Shown: piece by piece, positions 22,161 through 32,079 of the stretch
Position numbering within the stretch: position 1 is the stretch's first letter
How the letters are laid out: each line of letters begins with the position of its first letter
Assembly (NCBI RefSeq): GCF_052857255.1
Contig: NC_135506.1
Location: forward strand, 80,943,618-81,007,617
Source: Amblyomma americanum
Lineage: Eukaryota; Arthropoda; Arachnida; Ixodida; Ixodidae
Length of the DNA: 64,000 bases
Direction: 5' to 3'
The notes under the pieces: model-generated
Seen by the model: the letters and a program-made list of their open reading frames with translations, nothing else
Told to the model about the DNA's origin: nothing
The model's database searches: none
Program-made: the position numbers and the translations under genes

Positions 22161-22796
22161 TGTGATGCGCCACCAGCGCCCTCAGCTCTAGCGGCGGCCT
22201 GACGCTCGCTCAGGCGGGAGAAGCAAGGTGAAGAAAAGGAAGTGAGACGCGGGGCGCGGCGCGAACGGCACGAGGAGACGAGCTCGAGCAACGGAGCAGG
22301 CGAGGTCACGGCTGAACGGCTTCCTGAACCCGGGTGACCAGGCCTGGGGAAGCCGTCCTCGCCCAGTTCTGCTCAACCAGGAGCCTGCTGTCTCGTGTCT
22401 CCTGCCTGTCGCTCGCTGCCTCGGAGTGCGGGCGCCGTGCCGGTAACAGGCAGGTGCTGCCTGCCCGGAGATCCTGCCGGCCTTGCTGTGGGATCGTGCC
22501 TGCCGTCCCGTGGCTGGGACCCCCTGCCGTGAAAGGGTGCCTTCCTGGCCGTGCCCGGGTGCCCAGACCTGGGCGGCCGTCACCTTTCTGGTGCGTCGTC
22601 AGCGCCACCGGTGCTGGTGCTCCGCGCCCGGCTTCCGGCCGCAGGAAGAACAACCCTGCGGAGGTACCTGGCCCCGGCGCCTTTCCGGCGACGGGCCGCG
22701 GAACCTCACACCGGAGCCACTCCTCGACCCTCGGCCGCACAGCTCCATACTCATCAGTGACTGCTCTCCTATATTAGGTAAACCATTTTTGTTACA
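22161..22796 (+). repeat. Right LTR of the 2.2-kb element
   Basis: Matches the left LTR over its full 636 bp with two substitutions noted (GAGCGG versus GAACGG near 22316, and GGGAAC versus GGTAAC near 22444). Confidence 0.88.
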
Positions 22797-22889
22797 TCTA
22801 CGGACGTGCACGGTCTGGGGCGACTTTTCTGGATCCTCCGGGGCCCCACCTCGGAGGACGCTCGAACCTGCTGGGGACATTTCCCCTCA

Positions 22890-23060
22890 CAGACACACGG
22901 CATCCAAGACCATATATTATGGGAATGCACCAGCAAACCCCCTCCGACGACACTCTGCCCATACCGACACGAGCTCAAGAGGTCGCCCCCGACTGGAGGC
23001 CACCCTACACTCGCCCCAACTAATATCTTTCATTTTGTGGCAGTAAAGTTGTAACCGCAC
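22890..23060 (+). pseudogene. LINE ORF2 C-terminus and 3' end
   Basis: The frame gives HGIQDHILWECTSKPPPTTL, the end of the post-RNase H zinc motif of an I-clade LINE, followed by TTTGTGGCAGTAAAGTTGTA near 23034, a LINE 3' end also seen at 32700. It may be the remainder of the LINE cut at 20604, but the 95 bp between the right LTR and this block do not continue it cleanly. Confidence 0.6.
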
Positions 23061-23062
23061 AC

Positions 23063-23165
23063 CACCTTCTCTTACAGCGCGGTTCGGGTGTCCACCGAGA
23101 TAAGTGAGACAGTTACTGCGTCATTTCCTTTCCTCAAAACCAGTTTTCATTTAAAAAAGTCGAAT
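23063..23165 (+). mobile_element. SINE family A, 3' fragment
   Basis: CTTACAGCGCGGTTCGGGTG through GAGACAGTTACTGCGTCATT to TTTCCTCAAAACCAGTTTTC: only the tail of the element. Confidence 0.65.
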
Positions 23166-23604
23166 AAGTAAAAATTCCGGCTAGGAGGAAAAGAAGACGA
23201 AGCAAGGGGTATATGAACTGAAGCCTTGGTCAGATTGTTGTGCCATCTTTTGATAGGCTAACAACAACAACTACGTCAGAGTGTTCCGGCTTCGCGCGTC
23301 TCTCCCAAATACTATCTGTTTGCACGTGCCAGCGATTTTCTCAGCACGAGCCAGTGGGTATGGCAGACTTTCCATTCTTCCTTCAGTCACGAGAACAAAA
23401 CAGTGTTCTAGGTGGCAGTGATGCAAGGTGGCTCTTGGATTAGTCGTTCGTTCCCGAGGCCTACCGATCAGGCGTTGAGACCACCGGTTTCCGTTCCGGA
23501 TCGTGGTCTACGAAGCTCTGCGTCCTAGGAACTAAACTATCACAGGGGAACGCAACTCAAATATCCGCCACCCCATAAAAGCCTACACCAAAAAGAAGCA
23601 GTCG
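23166..23604. other. Unassigned sequence
   Basis: Short frames only; no repeat or domain recognised. Confidence 0.3.
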
Positions 23605-23765
23605 GCCGGAGGCTACTGAGTGAAGGGCTCCAGATATTTTGGACCACCTGGGGTTCTTTAACGTGCACTGAAATCGCCAGCTGACAGGCCTCTAGAATTT
23701 CGCCTCCAACGCAATTCGACCGCCGAAGTCGGAATCAAACCCGCGCCTTTCGGGTCACTCAATAT
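23605..23765 (-). mobile_element. SINE family B, partial
   Basis: Plus-strand text GTGAAGGGCTCCAGATATTT, then ACCTGGGGTTCTTTAACGTG, then a degenerate B box (GGAATCAAACCC) are the reverse complement of family B. The 3' tail is missing. Confidence 0.65.
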
Positions 23766-23769
23766 TCCA

Positions 23770-24165
23770 TGTCTCATGAGTGTTTTGCGTGATGTACAGG
23801 TGTCTACGGTTTTGTCTGCTTATAGCACACCCCTACAAACACTGCTACAAACCAGGCCTTTCTTAAATACCGTCATAACAGAACACATGGACCCTACATT
23901 CACGGGCAGGTGAAAATTCTGCGGGCAGTGTGCTGACCACATTTATGGGCCTGCCAGTACAGTGCACATACAACTGTGATAAGTCAGTCAACAAGGCAGG
24001 GCTGCGAGGCGACCCTGTCCAGCTCGTACCTGGAGGCCCAGCGAGCCCTGGACCAGACAGCACGGGCAGCAGCGCGGCCAATGGGGTCCCGGAATAGGAA
24101 CTGCCACCAAGCGCAACAACTATCCCCACCTCCCATTCCCAATTTAATACAGTGCAACAACTAAG
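23770..24165. other. Unassigned sequence
   Basis: No feature recognised. Confidence 0.3.
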
Positions 24166-24540
24166 GTTTTCTCCTCCGTTTCCTGACGGCGTGGTTCAGG
24201 TGCCCGCCGATATGAGACAGATACTGCGCATACCTGCCGTGGTGCCTGAGTGGTTAGCGCGCTAGGTTGCTGATCCGGAGTTCCTAAGGTACCCGTCTGC
24301 TGTATATTGTCAGTGGATGTTAAAGATCGCCAGGTGGTCGAAATTATTCCAGAGTCCTCCGCTACCGCACCTCTTTCTTCCTTTCTTATTTCACTCCCTC
24401 CGTTATCCCTTCCCTTACGGCACAATCAGGTGTCCGCCGATATGTGAGACAGATACTGTGTTATTTCCTTTCCCCAAAAAACAATTTTCATTTTAATACT
24501 GCACCATTTCCATTCCCCAAAAACCAATTTTCATATTTTT
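24166..24540 (+). mobile_element. SINE family A, tail fragment plus full copy
   Basis: A tail fragment at 24166-24228 is followed by a nearly full copy: TGGTGCCTGAGTGGTTAGCG (A box), a damaged B-box region, the core TTAAAGATCGCCAGGTGGTC and the tail GAGACAGATACTGTGTTATT. The A-rich end is duplicated at 24478-24535. Confidence 0.75.
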
Positions 24541-24822
24541 CGTGTTCGAACCCGACCGCGGCGGCTGAGTTTTTATGGAGGAAAAACGCTAAGGCGCCCG
24601 TGTGCTGTGCGATGTCAGTGCACGTTAAAGATCCCCAAGTGGTCGAAATTTTTCCGGAGCCCTCCAATACGGTACCTCCTCCTTCCTTTCATCTTTCACT
24701 CCCTCCTTTATCCCCTAACCTTACGGTGCGGTTCAGGTATCCAACGATGTATGAGACAGATACTGTGCCATTTCCTTTCCCCAAAAACCAATTATTATTA
24801 TTATTATTATTATTATTATTTT
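24541..24822 (+). mobile_element. SINE family A with (ATT)n tail
   Basis: Begins inside the B box (GTTCGAACCCGACCGCGG) and keeps the core TTAAAGATCCCCAAGTGGTC, the CTTACGGTGCGGTTCAGG block and CCCCAAAAACCAATT, ending in (ATT)n at 24792-24820. Confidence 0.8.
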
Positions 24823-25255
24823 TCGAATTCGGTCGTAGCAGCCGCGTTTCGGCTCCATCGAAACGCAGTCACCCGTGAGCTCTGCGGAGCCTTCTTTTAC
24901 GACCCCTCTTTCGTTCTTTCAGTTCCACCTTCCTCACTTCTCTTACGGCGTGGTTTGGTTTATGGGGATTTAACGTCCCAAAGCGACCCAGGCTATGAGG
25001 GACGCCGTAGTGAAGGGCTCCGGAAATTTCGACCACCTGGGGTTCTTTTACGTGCCCTGACATCGCACAGCACACGGGCCTCTAGAATTTCGCCTCCACC
25101 GAAATTCGACCGCCGCGGCCGGGATCGAGCCCGCGTCTTTCGGGCCGGCAGCCGAGCGCCATAACCACTCAGCCACCGCGGCGGCTCTTACGGCGTGGTT
25201 TGGGTGTCCACAGAGATGTGAGACAATTACTGCACCGTTTCCTTTCCTCAAAAGT
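24823..25255 (+). mobile_element. SINE family A copy split by a family B SINE
   Basis: Family A sequence (CCGCGTTTCGGCTCCATCG, then CTTACGGCGTGGTTTGG) stops at 24958 and resumes at 25185 with the same 19 bases, continuing to GTGTCCACAGAGATGTGAGA and the tail. The interruption is the family B copy at 24959-25184. Confidence 0.82.
24959..25184 (-). mobile_element. SINE family B, full, with 19-bp target duplication
   Basis: On the minus strand it runs from CCGCCGCGGTGGCTGAGTGG (A box) and GGGCTCGATCCC (B box), through GTAAAAGAACCCCAGGTGG and CATAGCCTGGGTCGCTTTGG, to GACGTTAAATCCCC. The 19-bp direct repeat CTCTTACGGCGTGGTTTGG flanks it at 24940-24958 and 25185-25203, typical of LINE-mediated insertion. 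Confidence 0.88.
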
Positions 25256-25267
25256 TAGCTGCGTTTA

Positions 25268-25430
25268 ATTGGCTTTTGGGGAAGCAAATTGTGCAGTATC
25301 TGTCTCACACATCGGTGAACACCTGAACCGCTCCGTAAGGGAGTAGATAGAGTGAGTGAAAGAAGAAATACGTGCGTAGTGGAGGGCTCCGGAATAATTT
25401 AGACCACCTGGGGATCTTTAGCGTGCACTG
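25268..25430 (-). mobile_element. SINE family A, 3' part
   Basis: Reverse-complement family A from the tail (TTTTGGGGAAGCAAATTGTG) to the core (GACCACCTGGGGATCTTTAG). The tRNA head is absent. Confidence 0.75.
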
Positions 25431-25985
25431 CTGAGCCTAGTTAGAGAGCGAAAGCGTGGGTGTATCGGACAAGCAGACGCCGCTTGGCGTCAATAACGTT
25501 GAGTTCGTTCCGCCCACTGGATAGGCAGCGCACCCACCCAGCCAACTCTCGAAGGTGGCAGTTAATGGTTGATCGCTAGAGGATGCTCGCCCAACGAGCG
25601 CTGCGGCCTATTGCTGCAGTGCCGCGTGTCTGCCACAACGTTGTCGGCGGTAACGCCTGCAGCCCACATCCCTCTCTCAACACCGCCATGTACCTCAAAG
25701 CGCGATTGAAGCGTCCACTGGACCCAGGGCGCCAGTTATGCTCTTTTCCTTTCCTCAAAATTATCGGCCTAGAACGTTGTCGACGCCAACGCAAAGGAAG
25801 ACATTGAACGCCGGTGGCCTATAGAAAGAGGCGAACGCTGGGTTTCGGCGGTGGCGGCGGCTGAATTACGTCATAGCTTTCACGCGGTTTCTCTTCAGTA
25901 CAAGCTCAAACGCTTGCACACTGCGCGTATTGCGCACTCAGCGAAGAAGCTACGGTGGGGAGCAAAGCTTTCGCTTTGAAAATTG
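25431..25985. repeat. Module bounded by AGCGAAAGC / GCTTTCGCT
   Basis: AGCGAAAGC at 25447-25455 and its exact complement GCTTTCGCT at 25967-25975 bound a GC-rich segment that contains TTACGTCA near 25866. The left edge CCTAGTTAGAGAGCGAAAGC resembles the left edge of the module at 32948-33595. No coding region shared with that module was recognised. Confidence 0.4.
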
Positions 25986-25989
25986 CAGT

Positions 25990-26419
25990 AGTAAGGGGTT
26001 GTCGGTGTGCCTTCAACTAGCGTCACTGTGGTGGCCACCATGGACAGAGAATTCCGCAAGAACCTGTTCGCTCTGCAAGACACGGCTCGCCGGAACTCCG
26101 TTTTGGTCACCCGAGCTGCTCAATTTGTGATCGGCGACCGACGCGACAGGTAAGCGCAACGCACGTATGTGGCTCTCTAGAGGAACGTAATCAGTCGCAT
26201 TGACTATCAGGTGCAAGTGCCGCACAGAGCAACATCAAAGCACCTGCTGTTGTCAATGCTTAACGCGGAATTATTTGCGGCTTCGACAGATATATGAAGC
26301 AAGGTTGAGGACGTTGGACGTCGTTACGGGGCTTCCAATGCACTTTAATAATGGAAGGTGTATTCCGTCTTTGCATCTCCCTAATTATTTAAAGCATGGT
26401 CGATGAGTTAGACAGGCAG
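25990..26419. other. Unassigned sequence
   Basis: No domain or repeat recognised. Confidence 0.3.
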
Positions 26420-27090
26420 AGCACTACGGTGGGTATAAAAATTAACATGCAAGAAAACCAAAATAATGTCCAACAGGCTAGCAAGGGAACAGCAGTTCAC
26501 ATATGGCTGCGAGTTGCTGGAAGTGGTCAGGAAATGCGTTCCTTAGAGTAGGTAAAGTGACCGCCAATCTTGACCATGAGAGGGAAATAACTAGAATAAG
26601 CATGCCGTGGAGCCCATATGACAGGTACTCTCAGATCATGAATGGCAGTTTAGCAATATTCCTCAAGTGAAAAGTATACAACAGCTGTATCTTACCGGCA
26701 CTCACCTACGAGGCAGAAACATGGAGGCTAAAGAAAAGGGATCACATTAAAAATGGTACGTGTAATGTTAAGAGACCGGAAGTGGGCGTAGCAGTTGAGG
26801 GAACAAACGCGGGTTAATGACATCTTAGTCGAAGTCAAAAGGAAGAAATTGGCTTGGGTGCGGCATGTAATATTTAGTCAAGATAAGCGCTGGTCCTTAA
26901 GCGTAACGAAGTAAATTCTAAGAGAACGCATGCGTAGTAGGGGGCGGCAAAAAGTTAATTGGGCGGATGAGATTAAGAAGTTAGCGGGGAAACGGAGGCC
27001 GCAGCTAGCAAAAAACAGGTTTAATTTGAGAGACATGCGAGAGACCTGTGCCCTGCAGTGGGCGTGCTTATGCTGATTATGATGATGAAT
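26420..27090 (+). pseudogene. RTE-type LINE, 3' part of ORF2 and tail
   Basis: The plus strand read with frame changes shows NLDHEREITRISMPWSPYDR, ILPALTYEAETWRLKKRDHI, then KKLAWVRHVIFSQDKRW-like and GRQKVNWADEIKKLAGKRRP residues with RDMRETCALQWAC at the end, as in the C-terminal region of RTE/BovB-like proteins. A GATTATGATGATGA simple tail follows near 27075. Stops interrupt it. It is a 5'-truncated insertion. Confidence 0.75.
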
Positions 27091-27368
27091 TCTGATACAC
27101 TATATTGATATTGGCATATTTTCACGCCTCCAAAGGTCCATGCATTGAAGCACCACATTGAGAGATGAGAGCTTCTATTGGCAAAATAATTCTTCAATGC
27201 AATTTCGAATTGTCATCGATGGCGACCGCACCGAAGAGCATCTTTGCACGGAAAGCAGTTACTGTTGTCAGTGTCCAACGCCTAGTGTCCAGCGGGTTCT
27301 TGAAAGGAAATCTCCAAATGGCACCAAACGTACCTCAAAGAAGTGCCCTACTAATCTCGCGCTCTCAG

Positions 27369-27763
27369 GTCTGACTAGCCATTCGGGAAATGGTGGAAGA
27401 GCACTCTGTAACACTGACGCCTACGATGACCGCAGGTACGGTGCCGATGCCTTGGATCGAGTTCGCAGCCACGTCGCTTTGCAAGGGCGCGTCGCCGAGC
27501 TGGCTTCAGTGAGCGATGCCGAGGCGACCTTCATGATTCGGGCTGCTGCCGCGGGCCTTCGTGGCTTGGACGATTTCATGCGGGCGGCCGGCGTGGTCCA
27601 GAAGAGCGCGGTCTGCTTTCCTCGCGAGGACTGCCGCCCGCAGCTGGACACGTTGGGAGAGTTCGCCTGGAGCGTCATCAGGCGATACCTGTTCCTGGAC
27701 GAAATTGCGACTCCGCGCAGAGGCGACGCGGAGCGTGTCAGCGAGATGGGTGGCCAATAAAGC
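27369..27763 (+). CDS. Candidate host terminal exon, unknown protein
   Basis: CTACTAATCTCGCGCTCTCAG gives a branch-like CTAAT, a pyrimidine tract and AG at 27368, so an exon could begin at about 27369. The frame stays open for about 130 residues to TAA at 27758, and includes EATFMIRAAAAGLRGLDDF, KSAVCFPREDCRPQLDTLGE and FAWSVIRRYLFLDEI. G/C-ending codons dominate, unlike the AT-rich flanks. The stop overlaps an AATAAA signal (27756-27761), as in compact 3' ends. The frame is also open upstream to an ATG at 27158, but that part looks intronic. No family was recognised; two cysteines could form a disulfide. Upstream exons were not found. Confidence 0.42.
27756..27761 (+). promoter_or_regulatory. 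Polyadenylation signal overlapping a stop codon
   Basis: AATAAA shares the TAA of the candidate exon ending at 27760. Confidence 0.4.
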
Positions 27764-27769
27764 GGATGG

Positions 27770-28209
27770 ATTCCTGAGTTTCGTGTTTCTTCTCGTCCTC
27801 GTTCCGTTGCGCTGTGTCAATCTGTGTCGTAGAAAGTAAGCACCAGCTACCCTTCTCCAGAATTTCCCTGATCCCAGCATTAGCAGATTTACGACGCAAG
27901 GTGATTTTAATGTTCGGATTGCTGCTATAAGATTCCACTAAAATGTCATGCTGGAAAGTGGAGATCCGCAAGTGTTGCATAAACCTCGTCAGACGACAGC
28001 CGACGTGAGGCAAAATACTCATTTACCAAGCATTTCATCCCGTGCATAAAAAATTGTTTTTAGTGCATTCTAACGCGTGTGTTTTTTATGAATCTGTACG
28101 AGCATCGCGAAATATGCATAATTTTTAATTCCATATGTCGCATGATTTTCATTTCATTTCTGAAGATTGAAGACCGATATAGAGGGCCGTGGTCGAGGAA
28201 AGATGAGAA
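27770..28209. other. Unassigned AT-rich sequence
   Basis: No feature recognised. Confidence 0.3.
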
Positions 28210-28620
28210 AGAAACTGAGCTAGCCCCACGACGTTGTTAAGGATCGTCATACCTCGTCTTGTATGGTCTGCCATAAAGCTCTCCCTAAATCCAGCTGTCC
28301 TAAGTCATGTGTACCCGGATAGATTTAAGCCGGAGTGCAGCAAATGCGGCAGCAAAGCCACCGTAGATCATATCTTCTGGGACTGTCCGAGATATCCCTC
28401 ACCAATATCGCTTCAAGCGGTTCGCGCCCCCGAGAGGGTGGTAGACCTTCTTGCTCAGCTCCGACCTGGAAACCCACGTACAGGTGGTGACAAGAGCCGA
28501 AGAGATCGCTGCCAGTTTATAGCTCAAGCCGATAATAAACCTTTTCTAGATCCAATGGCCCCACGAACCCGATTTGAACGTGAGCACGTGCAAAGTGTGT
28601 AGCTTTGTCGCCGACTCGCC
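28210..28620 (+). pseudogene. LINE ORF2 C-terminus
   Basis: The frame from 28234 reads LNPAVLSHVYPDRFKPECSK, CGSKATVDHIFWDCPRYPSP and a short tail, the C-x2-C...H...C motif at the end of I-clade ORF2 proteins. It is a 5'-truncated fragment. Confidence 0.68.
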
Positions 28621-29075
28621 GCGCCAGCCGAGCACTTTGTTTTTTTTGTGAGCTACAAAAGCAACCCCTCAAGTAAAAAGTAGCGGAAGGCTTTTATGTG
28701 AGCTACGATGCGGCGCAGACTCCTATGCTACCACGAATGACAAGCGGTCACCTGACGTGTCAACTACAACAGCGCCCGGAGCCGACCGCAGCGCTTTGAG
28801 CTTTCAGACGGCAGCAAGGGGAAAGCGTGGACAGAACACTGAGTCCTAATATTTATTACATTGGCAGTGCCAGCCGAATCAAACATGCCTAAGCGTTTTG
28901 CCTGGCCGTAGACAGCGCTCGTGTTATCCTCGCAAGGCTCCATTGCCAGACACGTCGAAAAAGTCAGTAGTGTTAGTGCGGCGTATGGAATAGACACGTA
29001 GCACAATTAAGACGGCTCTTAAGTGATGAGATGTGCGTTCTGTTGACATTATGAGGTGACCCACTTGATATCCGT
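28621..29075. other. Unassigned sequence
   Basis: No feature recognised. Confidence 0.3.
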
Positions 29076-29592
29076 GGAAATAAAAATGAAAATTGGTTTT
29101 GAGAAAGGAAATGGTGCAGTGTCTCACACCTCGGTGGACACCTGAACCGTGCCATAAGGGAAGAGATAAAGGAGGGAGAGAAAGAAGAAAGGAAAGAAGA
29201 GGTGCCGTAGTGGAGGGCTCCAGAATAATTTCGAAGACCTGGGGATCTGGGGACCTTTAACGTGCACTGTCAGGTATTCGGTATTAAAAGTATTCTCGCT
29301 TTTTAATACCAATTTTCTGACGGGCCCGGGCGATGTCAGTGCAGGTTAAAGATCCCCAGGTGGTCGAAATTATTCCGGAGCCCCTCTTTCTTCCTTTGTC
29401 CATCCCCTTACGGCAGGGTTCAGGTGTACTAAAGAGTATTTTAGACCCGCAGCGGTGGCTCAGTGCTTAAGGCGCTCGGCTACTGATGTTGAGTACCCGG
29501 GTTCGAACACAACCGCGCCGGTCGTGTTTTCCTATAGGAGGAGAAAAGCAAAGGCGCTTGCGTTTTGTGCGATCTCAGTGCAGGGAAAAGAT
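29076..29592. mobile_element. Cluster of three SINE family A pieces
   Basis: 29080-29272 is a minus-strand 3' and core piece; 29318-29430 is a plus-strand core and tail piece; 29444-29592 is a plus-strand tRNA head (GTGGCTCAGTGCTTAAGGCG and GGGTTCGAACAC) that ends in the core. Confidence 0.7.
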
Positions 29593-29597
29593 ATTTT

Positions 29598-30040
29598 ATT
29601 TTTTTATTGGTTTTTGAAGGAAAGGAAATGGCGCAGTATCTGTATCATATATCGTTGGATACCTTAACAGTGCCGTAAGGGAAGGGATAAGGAGGGAGTG
29701 AAAGAAGAAATGAAGAAAGAGGTGCCGTAGTGCAGGGCTCCGGAATAATTTCGACCACCTGGAGATCTTTAACGAGCACTGACATCGCACAGCACATGGG
29801 CGCCTTAGCGGTTTTCCTCCATAAAAACGCAGCCGCCGCGGTCGCGTTCAAACCCGGGTTAAAGATCTTCAGGTGGCCGAAATTATTCCGCAACCCTCCA
29901 AGATGGCACCTCTTCATTTCTTTTTTCAGCCTATCCTTTATCCCTTCCCTTACAGCGCGGTTCAGGTGTTGGCCGAGATGGGAAGACAGATACTGCGCCA
30001 TTTCCTTTCCCCAAAAATCAATTTTCAAAAGGGATTTTTG
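29598..30040. mobile_element. Inverted pair of SINE family A copies
   Basis: 29598-29857 is a nearly full minus-strand copy and 29858-30040 a plus-strand core-to-tail copy. They abut with the tRNA end of the first facing the core of the second, so about 180 bp are self-complementary. Confidence 0.75.
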
Positions 30041-30052
30041 CGCGAAAGTACT

Positions 30053-30071
30053 TCTAATAATAATAGTAGTA

Positions 30072-30120
<49 letters not shown>

Positions 30121-30185
30121 TGGGTTTTGGTGAAAGGAAATGGCACAGTATCTGCCTCATATATCGTTGGACACCTAGCTGCACT
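30053..30185. repeat. (AAT)n and a minus-strand SINE tail
   Basis: An AAT/ATA microsatellite at 30060-30120 passes into the reverse-complement tail of a family A SINE (GAAAGGAAATGGCACAGTAT). Confidence 0.7.
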
Positions 30186-30313
30186 ACCCGGGTTTCAGTG
30201 CTGTGTGTCTATGTGCCAAGCACGGCAAAATGAAATCGAGGGCAGGCACCGATTGCAAGTAGACAGAACATCAGCGCGAGATTCTCTGCAGAAACCACCG
30301 AGGGTTGCGCTAC

Positions 30314-30462
30314 GAACCCGCTGCAGTGGCTCAGTTGTTAAGACGCTTGTCTACTGAGCCTGAGTATCCGGGTTAGAACTCGACCACTGCGGCCGCGTTT
30401 CGATGGAGGCGAAGGGCAAAAGGCGCCCGATTGATGTGCGACGTCAGTGAACGTTAAAGGCG
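30314..30462 (+). mobile_element. SINE family A, tRNA head
   Basis: CAGTGGCTCAGTTGTTAAGA (A box) and a damaged B box (GGGTTAGAACTC), stopping within the core at GTCAGTGAACGTTAAAGG. Confidence 0.7.
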
Positions 30463-30647
30463 TTTGGCAGGCAAGGCGCCTGGCAGCGCTTCTACGTGGT
30501 TTGCCGCTACACGCATCCGTTTCACAGTACGTAGCAGAGCGATTTCTCTAACGGGCAAGGCGTCGCGCCGAACTGGCGGTGGCGTTCCGTGGACTCCCTG
30601 GCAGTGCTGAAACAAGCTGCCGTGTTCCACTCTTAAGGCGAAGCTTC

Positions 30648-30921
30648 GGAGTTCCCGGGTTCGAACCCGACCGCAGCGGCTGCGTTTTTATGGAGGAAAT
30701 ACGCTAAGGCGCCCGAGTGCTGTGTGACGTCAGTGCACGTTAAAGATCCCCAGGTGGTCGAAATTATTCCGGAGCCCTCCACTACGGCACCTCTTCCTTC
30801 CTTTCTTCCTTCACTCCCTCCTTTATCCCTTCCCTTGCGGCGCGGTTCAGGTGTCCAACGATATATGAGACAGATACTGCGCCATTTCCTTTCCCCAAAA
30901 AACCAATTATTATTATTATTA
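30648..30921 (+). mobile_element. SINE family A, near-consensus copy
   Basis: Starts at GTTCCCGGGTTCGAACCCGA and keeps the whole core, the CTTCCTTTCTTCCTTCACTC pyrimidine block, GGCGCGGTTCAGGTGTCC and CCCCAAAAAACCAATT with an (ATT)n tail. The A box is missing. One of the best-preserved copies. Confidence 0.82.
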
Positions 30922-30984
30922 AGGGTCCTCCAAATTTCTTTCCTCAAATCAACAGGAGGAAAAGAAAGTTTAAAAATTGCAGCA

Positions 30985-31268
30985 AGAGATAGGCACAGTC
31001 TGTCTCATTTCTTGGTGGACACCTGAACAGCGCCGTGATGGAAGGGAAGAAGGTCAGAGTGAGACAAATGAAGGTGCCGTAGTGAAGGGCTTCGGAGTCC
31101 TTTCGACAACCTGGGATCCTCAAAAAAGACTCTCAGATGGTCAGAATTATTCCGGAGACCTCCACTGGAACACCTCTTTTCTAGACTTTTTCCTCCATTC
31201 CTCAGCTCACGGCGTAGTATAGGTGTCCACTAATATGTGAGATAGTCGCTACGCCTTTCATTTCCCAG
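30985..31268. mobile_element. Inverted pair of SINE family A fragments
   Basis: Minus-strand tail and core at 30985-31122, then plus-strand core and tail at 31125-31268, meeting at the core. Confidence 0.6.
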
Positions 31269-31389
31269 TACTCGCGGTGTTACTGGTTAGCCCCTTTTCC
31301 AGCACCAAGGAAGGCGCCCTGAATGGTTTATAGTGTATCACGTGGTAATGCTTTAATCGCTATCGCAGTACTGGACTGTATCGAAAAAT

Positions 31390-31940
31390 CTTTATTTCGT
31401 CGTAAAGAGCTGGTTACATGAGTAATGTCGCATGGCCCTTAGCCTATGGCTGTTGGCGACCTGGTCGGCCCACTCAGTCAGCCAGCCTTGAGTCCGTTTT
31501 GAGCTGGCCAGCACGGCCGCTCTGCGCACTAGTAATCCGGCGGAGGCGGTTCTTTCTTGCAGTCTCACAGGATGTCATCATAAGTAGCTCGAATAACCAG
31601 AGCGCTTCCAAGGGGATTATGGTTGCGAGAAAAACATATGCGCTAGGAGCGAAGGGTTTAGAAACGACCGAGTGGTCTTGAAAACGAACCACATTGTTTC
31701 CTCAGTTCTAAAGATTTTCTGGGGGGCGGGGGGGGGGGATACACGCTCTTCTCCACCCTAAAATAGTTCACATTGCCGTGAAATGAGGTCAAGACCTCCC
31801 TCAAAAAATGCGAAGGAGTGGATGAGCCCCCTAGCCGCTCAACGAAACCTCGGACTGCATTTCGAGCTGCCTCGTTCGCCGGATATTCAGAGTAAGCGGG
31901 GGCACAAATCAATGCAAACACTGTTAAGTTTATGGTTTGC
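31390..31940 (-). pseudogene. I-clade LINE, RNase H end to 3' terminus
   Basis: Minus-strand frames give EYPANEAARNAVRGFVERLG (RNase H end), then RKNRLRRITSAQ-like residues, and AAVLASSKRTQGWLTEWADQ and VANSHRL near the C-terminus, followed by an AATAAA on the minus strand at about 31390. The same segment recurs at 45940-46620. A run of G at 31720-31738 interrupts it. Confidence 0.62.
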
Positions 31941-32079
31941 ATTCTTTAGGATGAGTAGCGATGTATTATACTCGCAAAATTGGGAAACGCCAATTTTAAG
32001 TCGCTGAATATAATACCAGCGGGGCTATACTTGCTGTAGCTTAAGAAATTTCCACCTCCTCCTCCTCCCCTAAAGAATT

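Larger units (their letters stand above)
20605..22796 (+). mobile_element. Internally deleted LTR retrotransposon
   Basis: Two 636-bp direct repeats, 20605-21240 and 22161-22796, begin TGTGATGCGCC and end TTTTGTTACA (TG...CA). Two substitutions were seen between them by eye. A polypurine tract lies directly before the right LTR. Only 920 bp of interior remain: an integrase piece joined straight to the left LTR, the integrase C-terminus with reverse transcriptase start, and the RNase H end. Integrase therefore precedes reverse transcriptase. The flanks (ACAC and TCTA) do not form a target duplication. Not autonomous. Confidence 0.88.
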
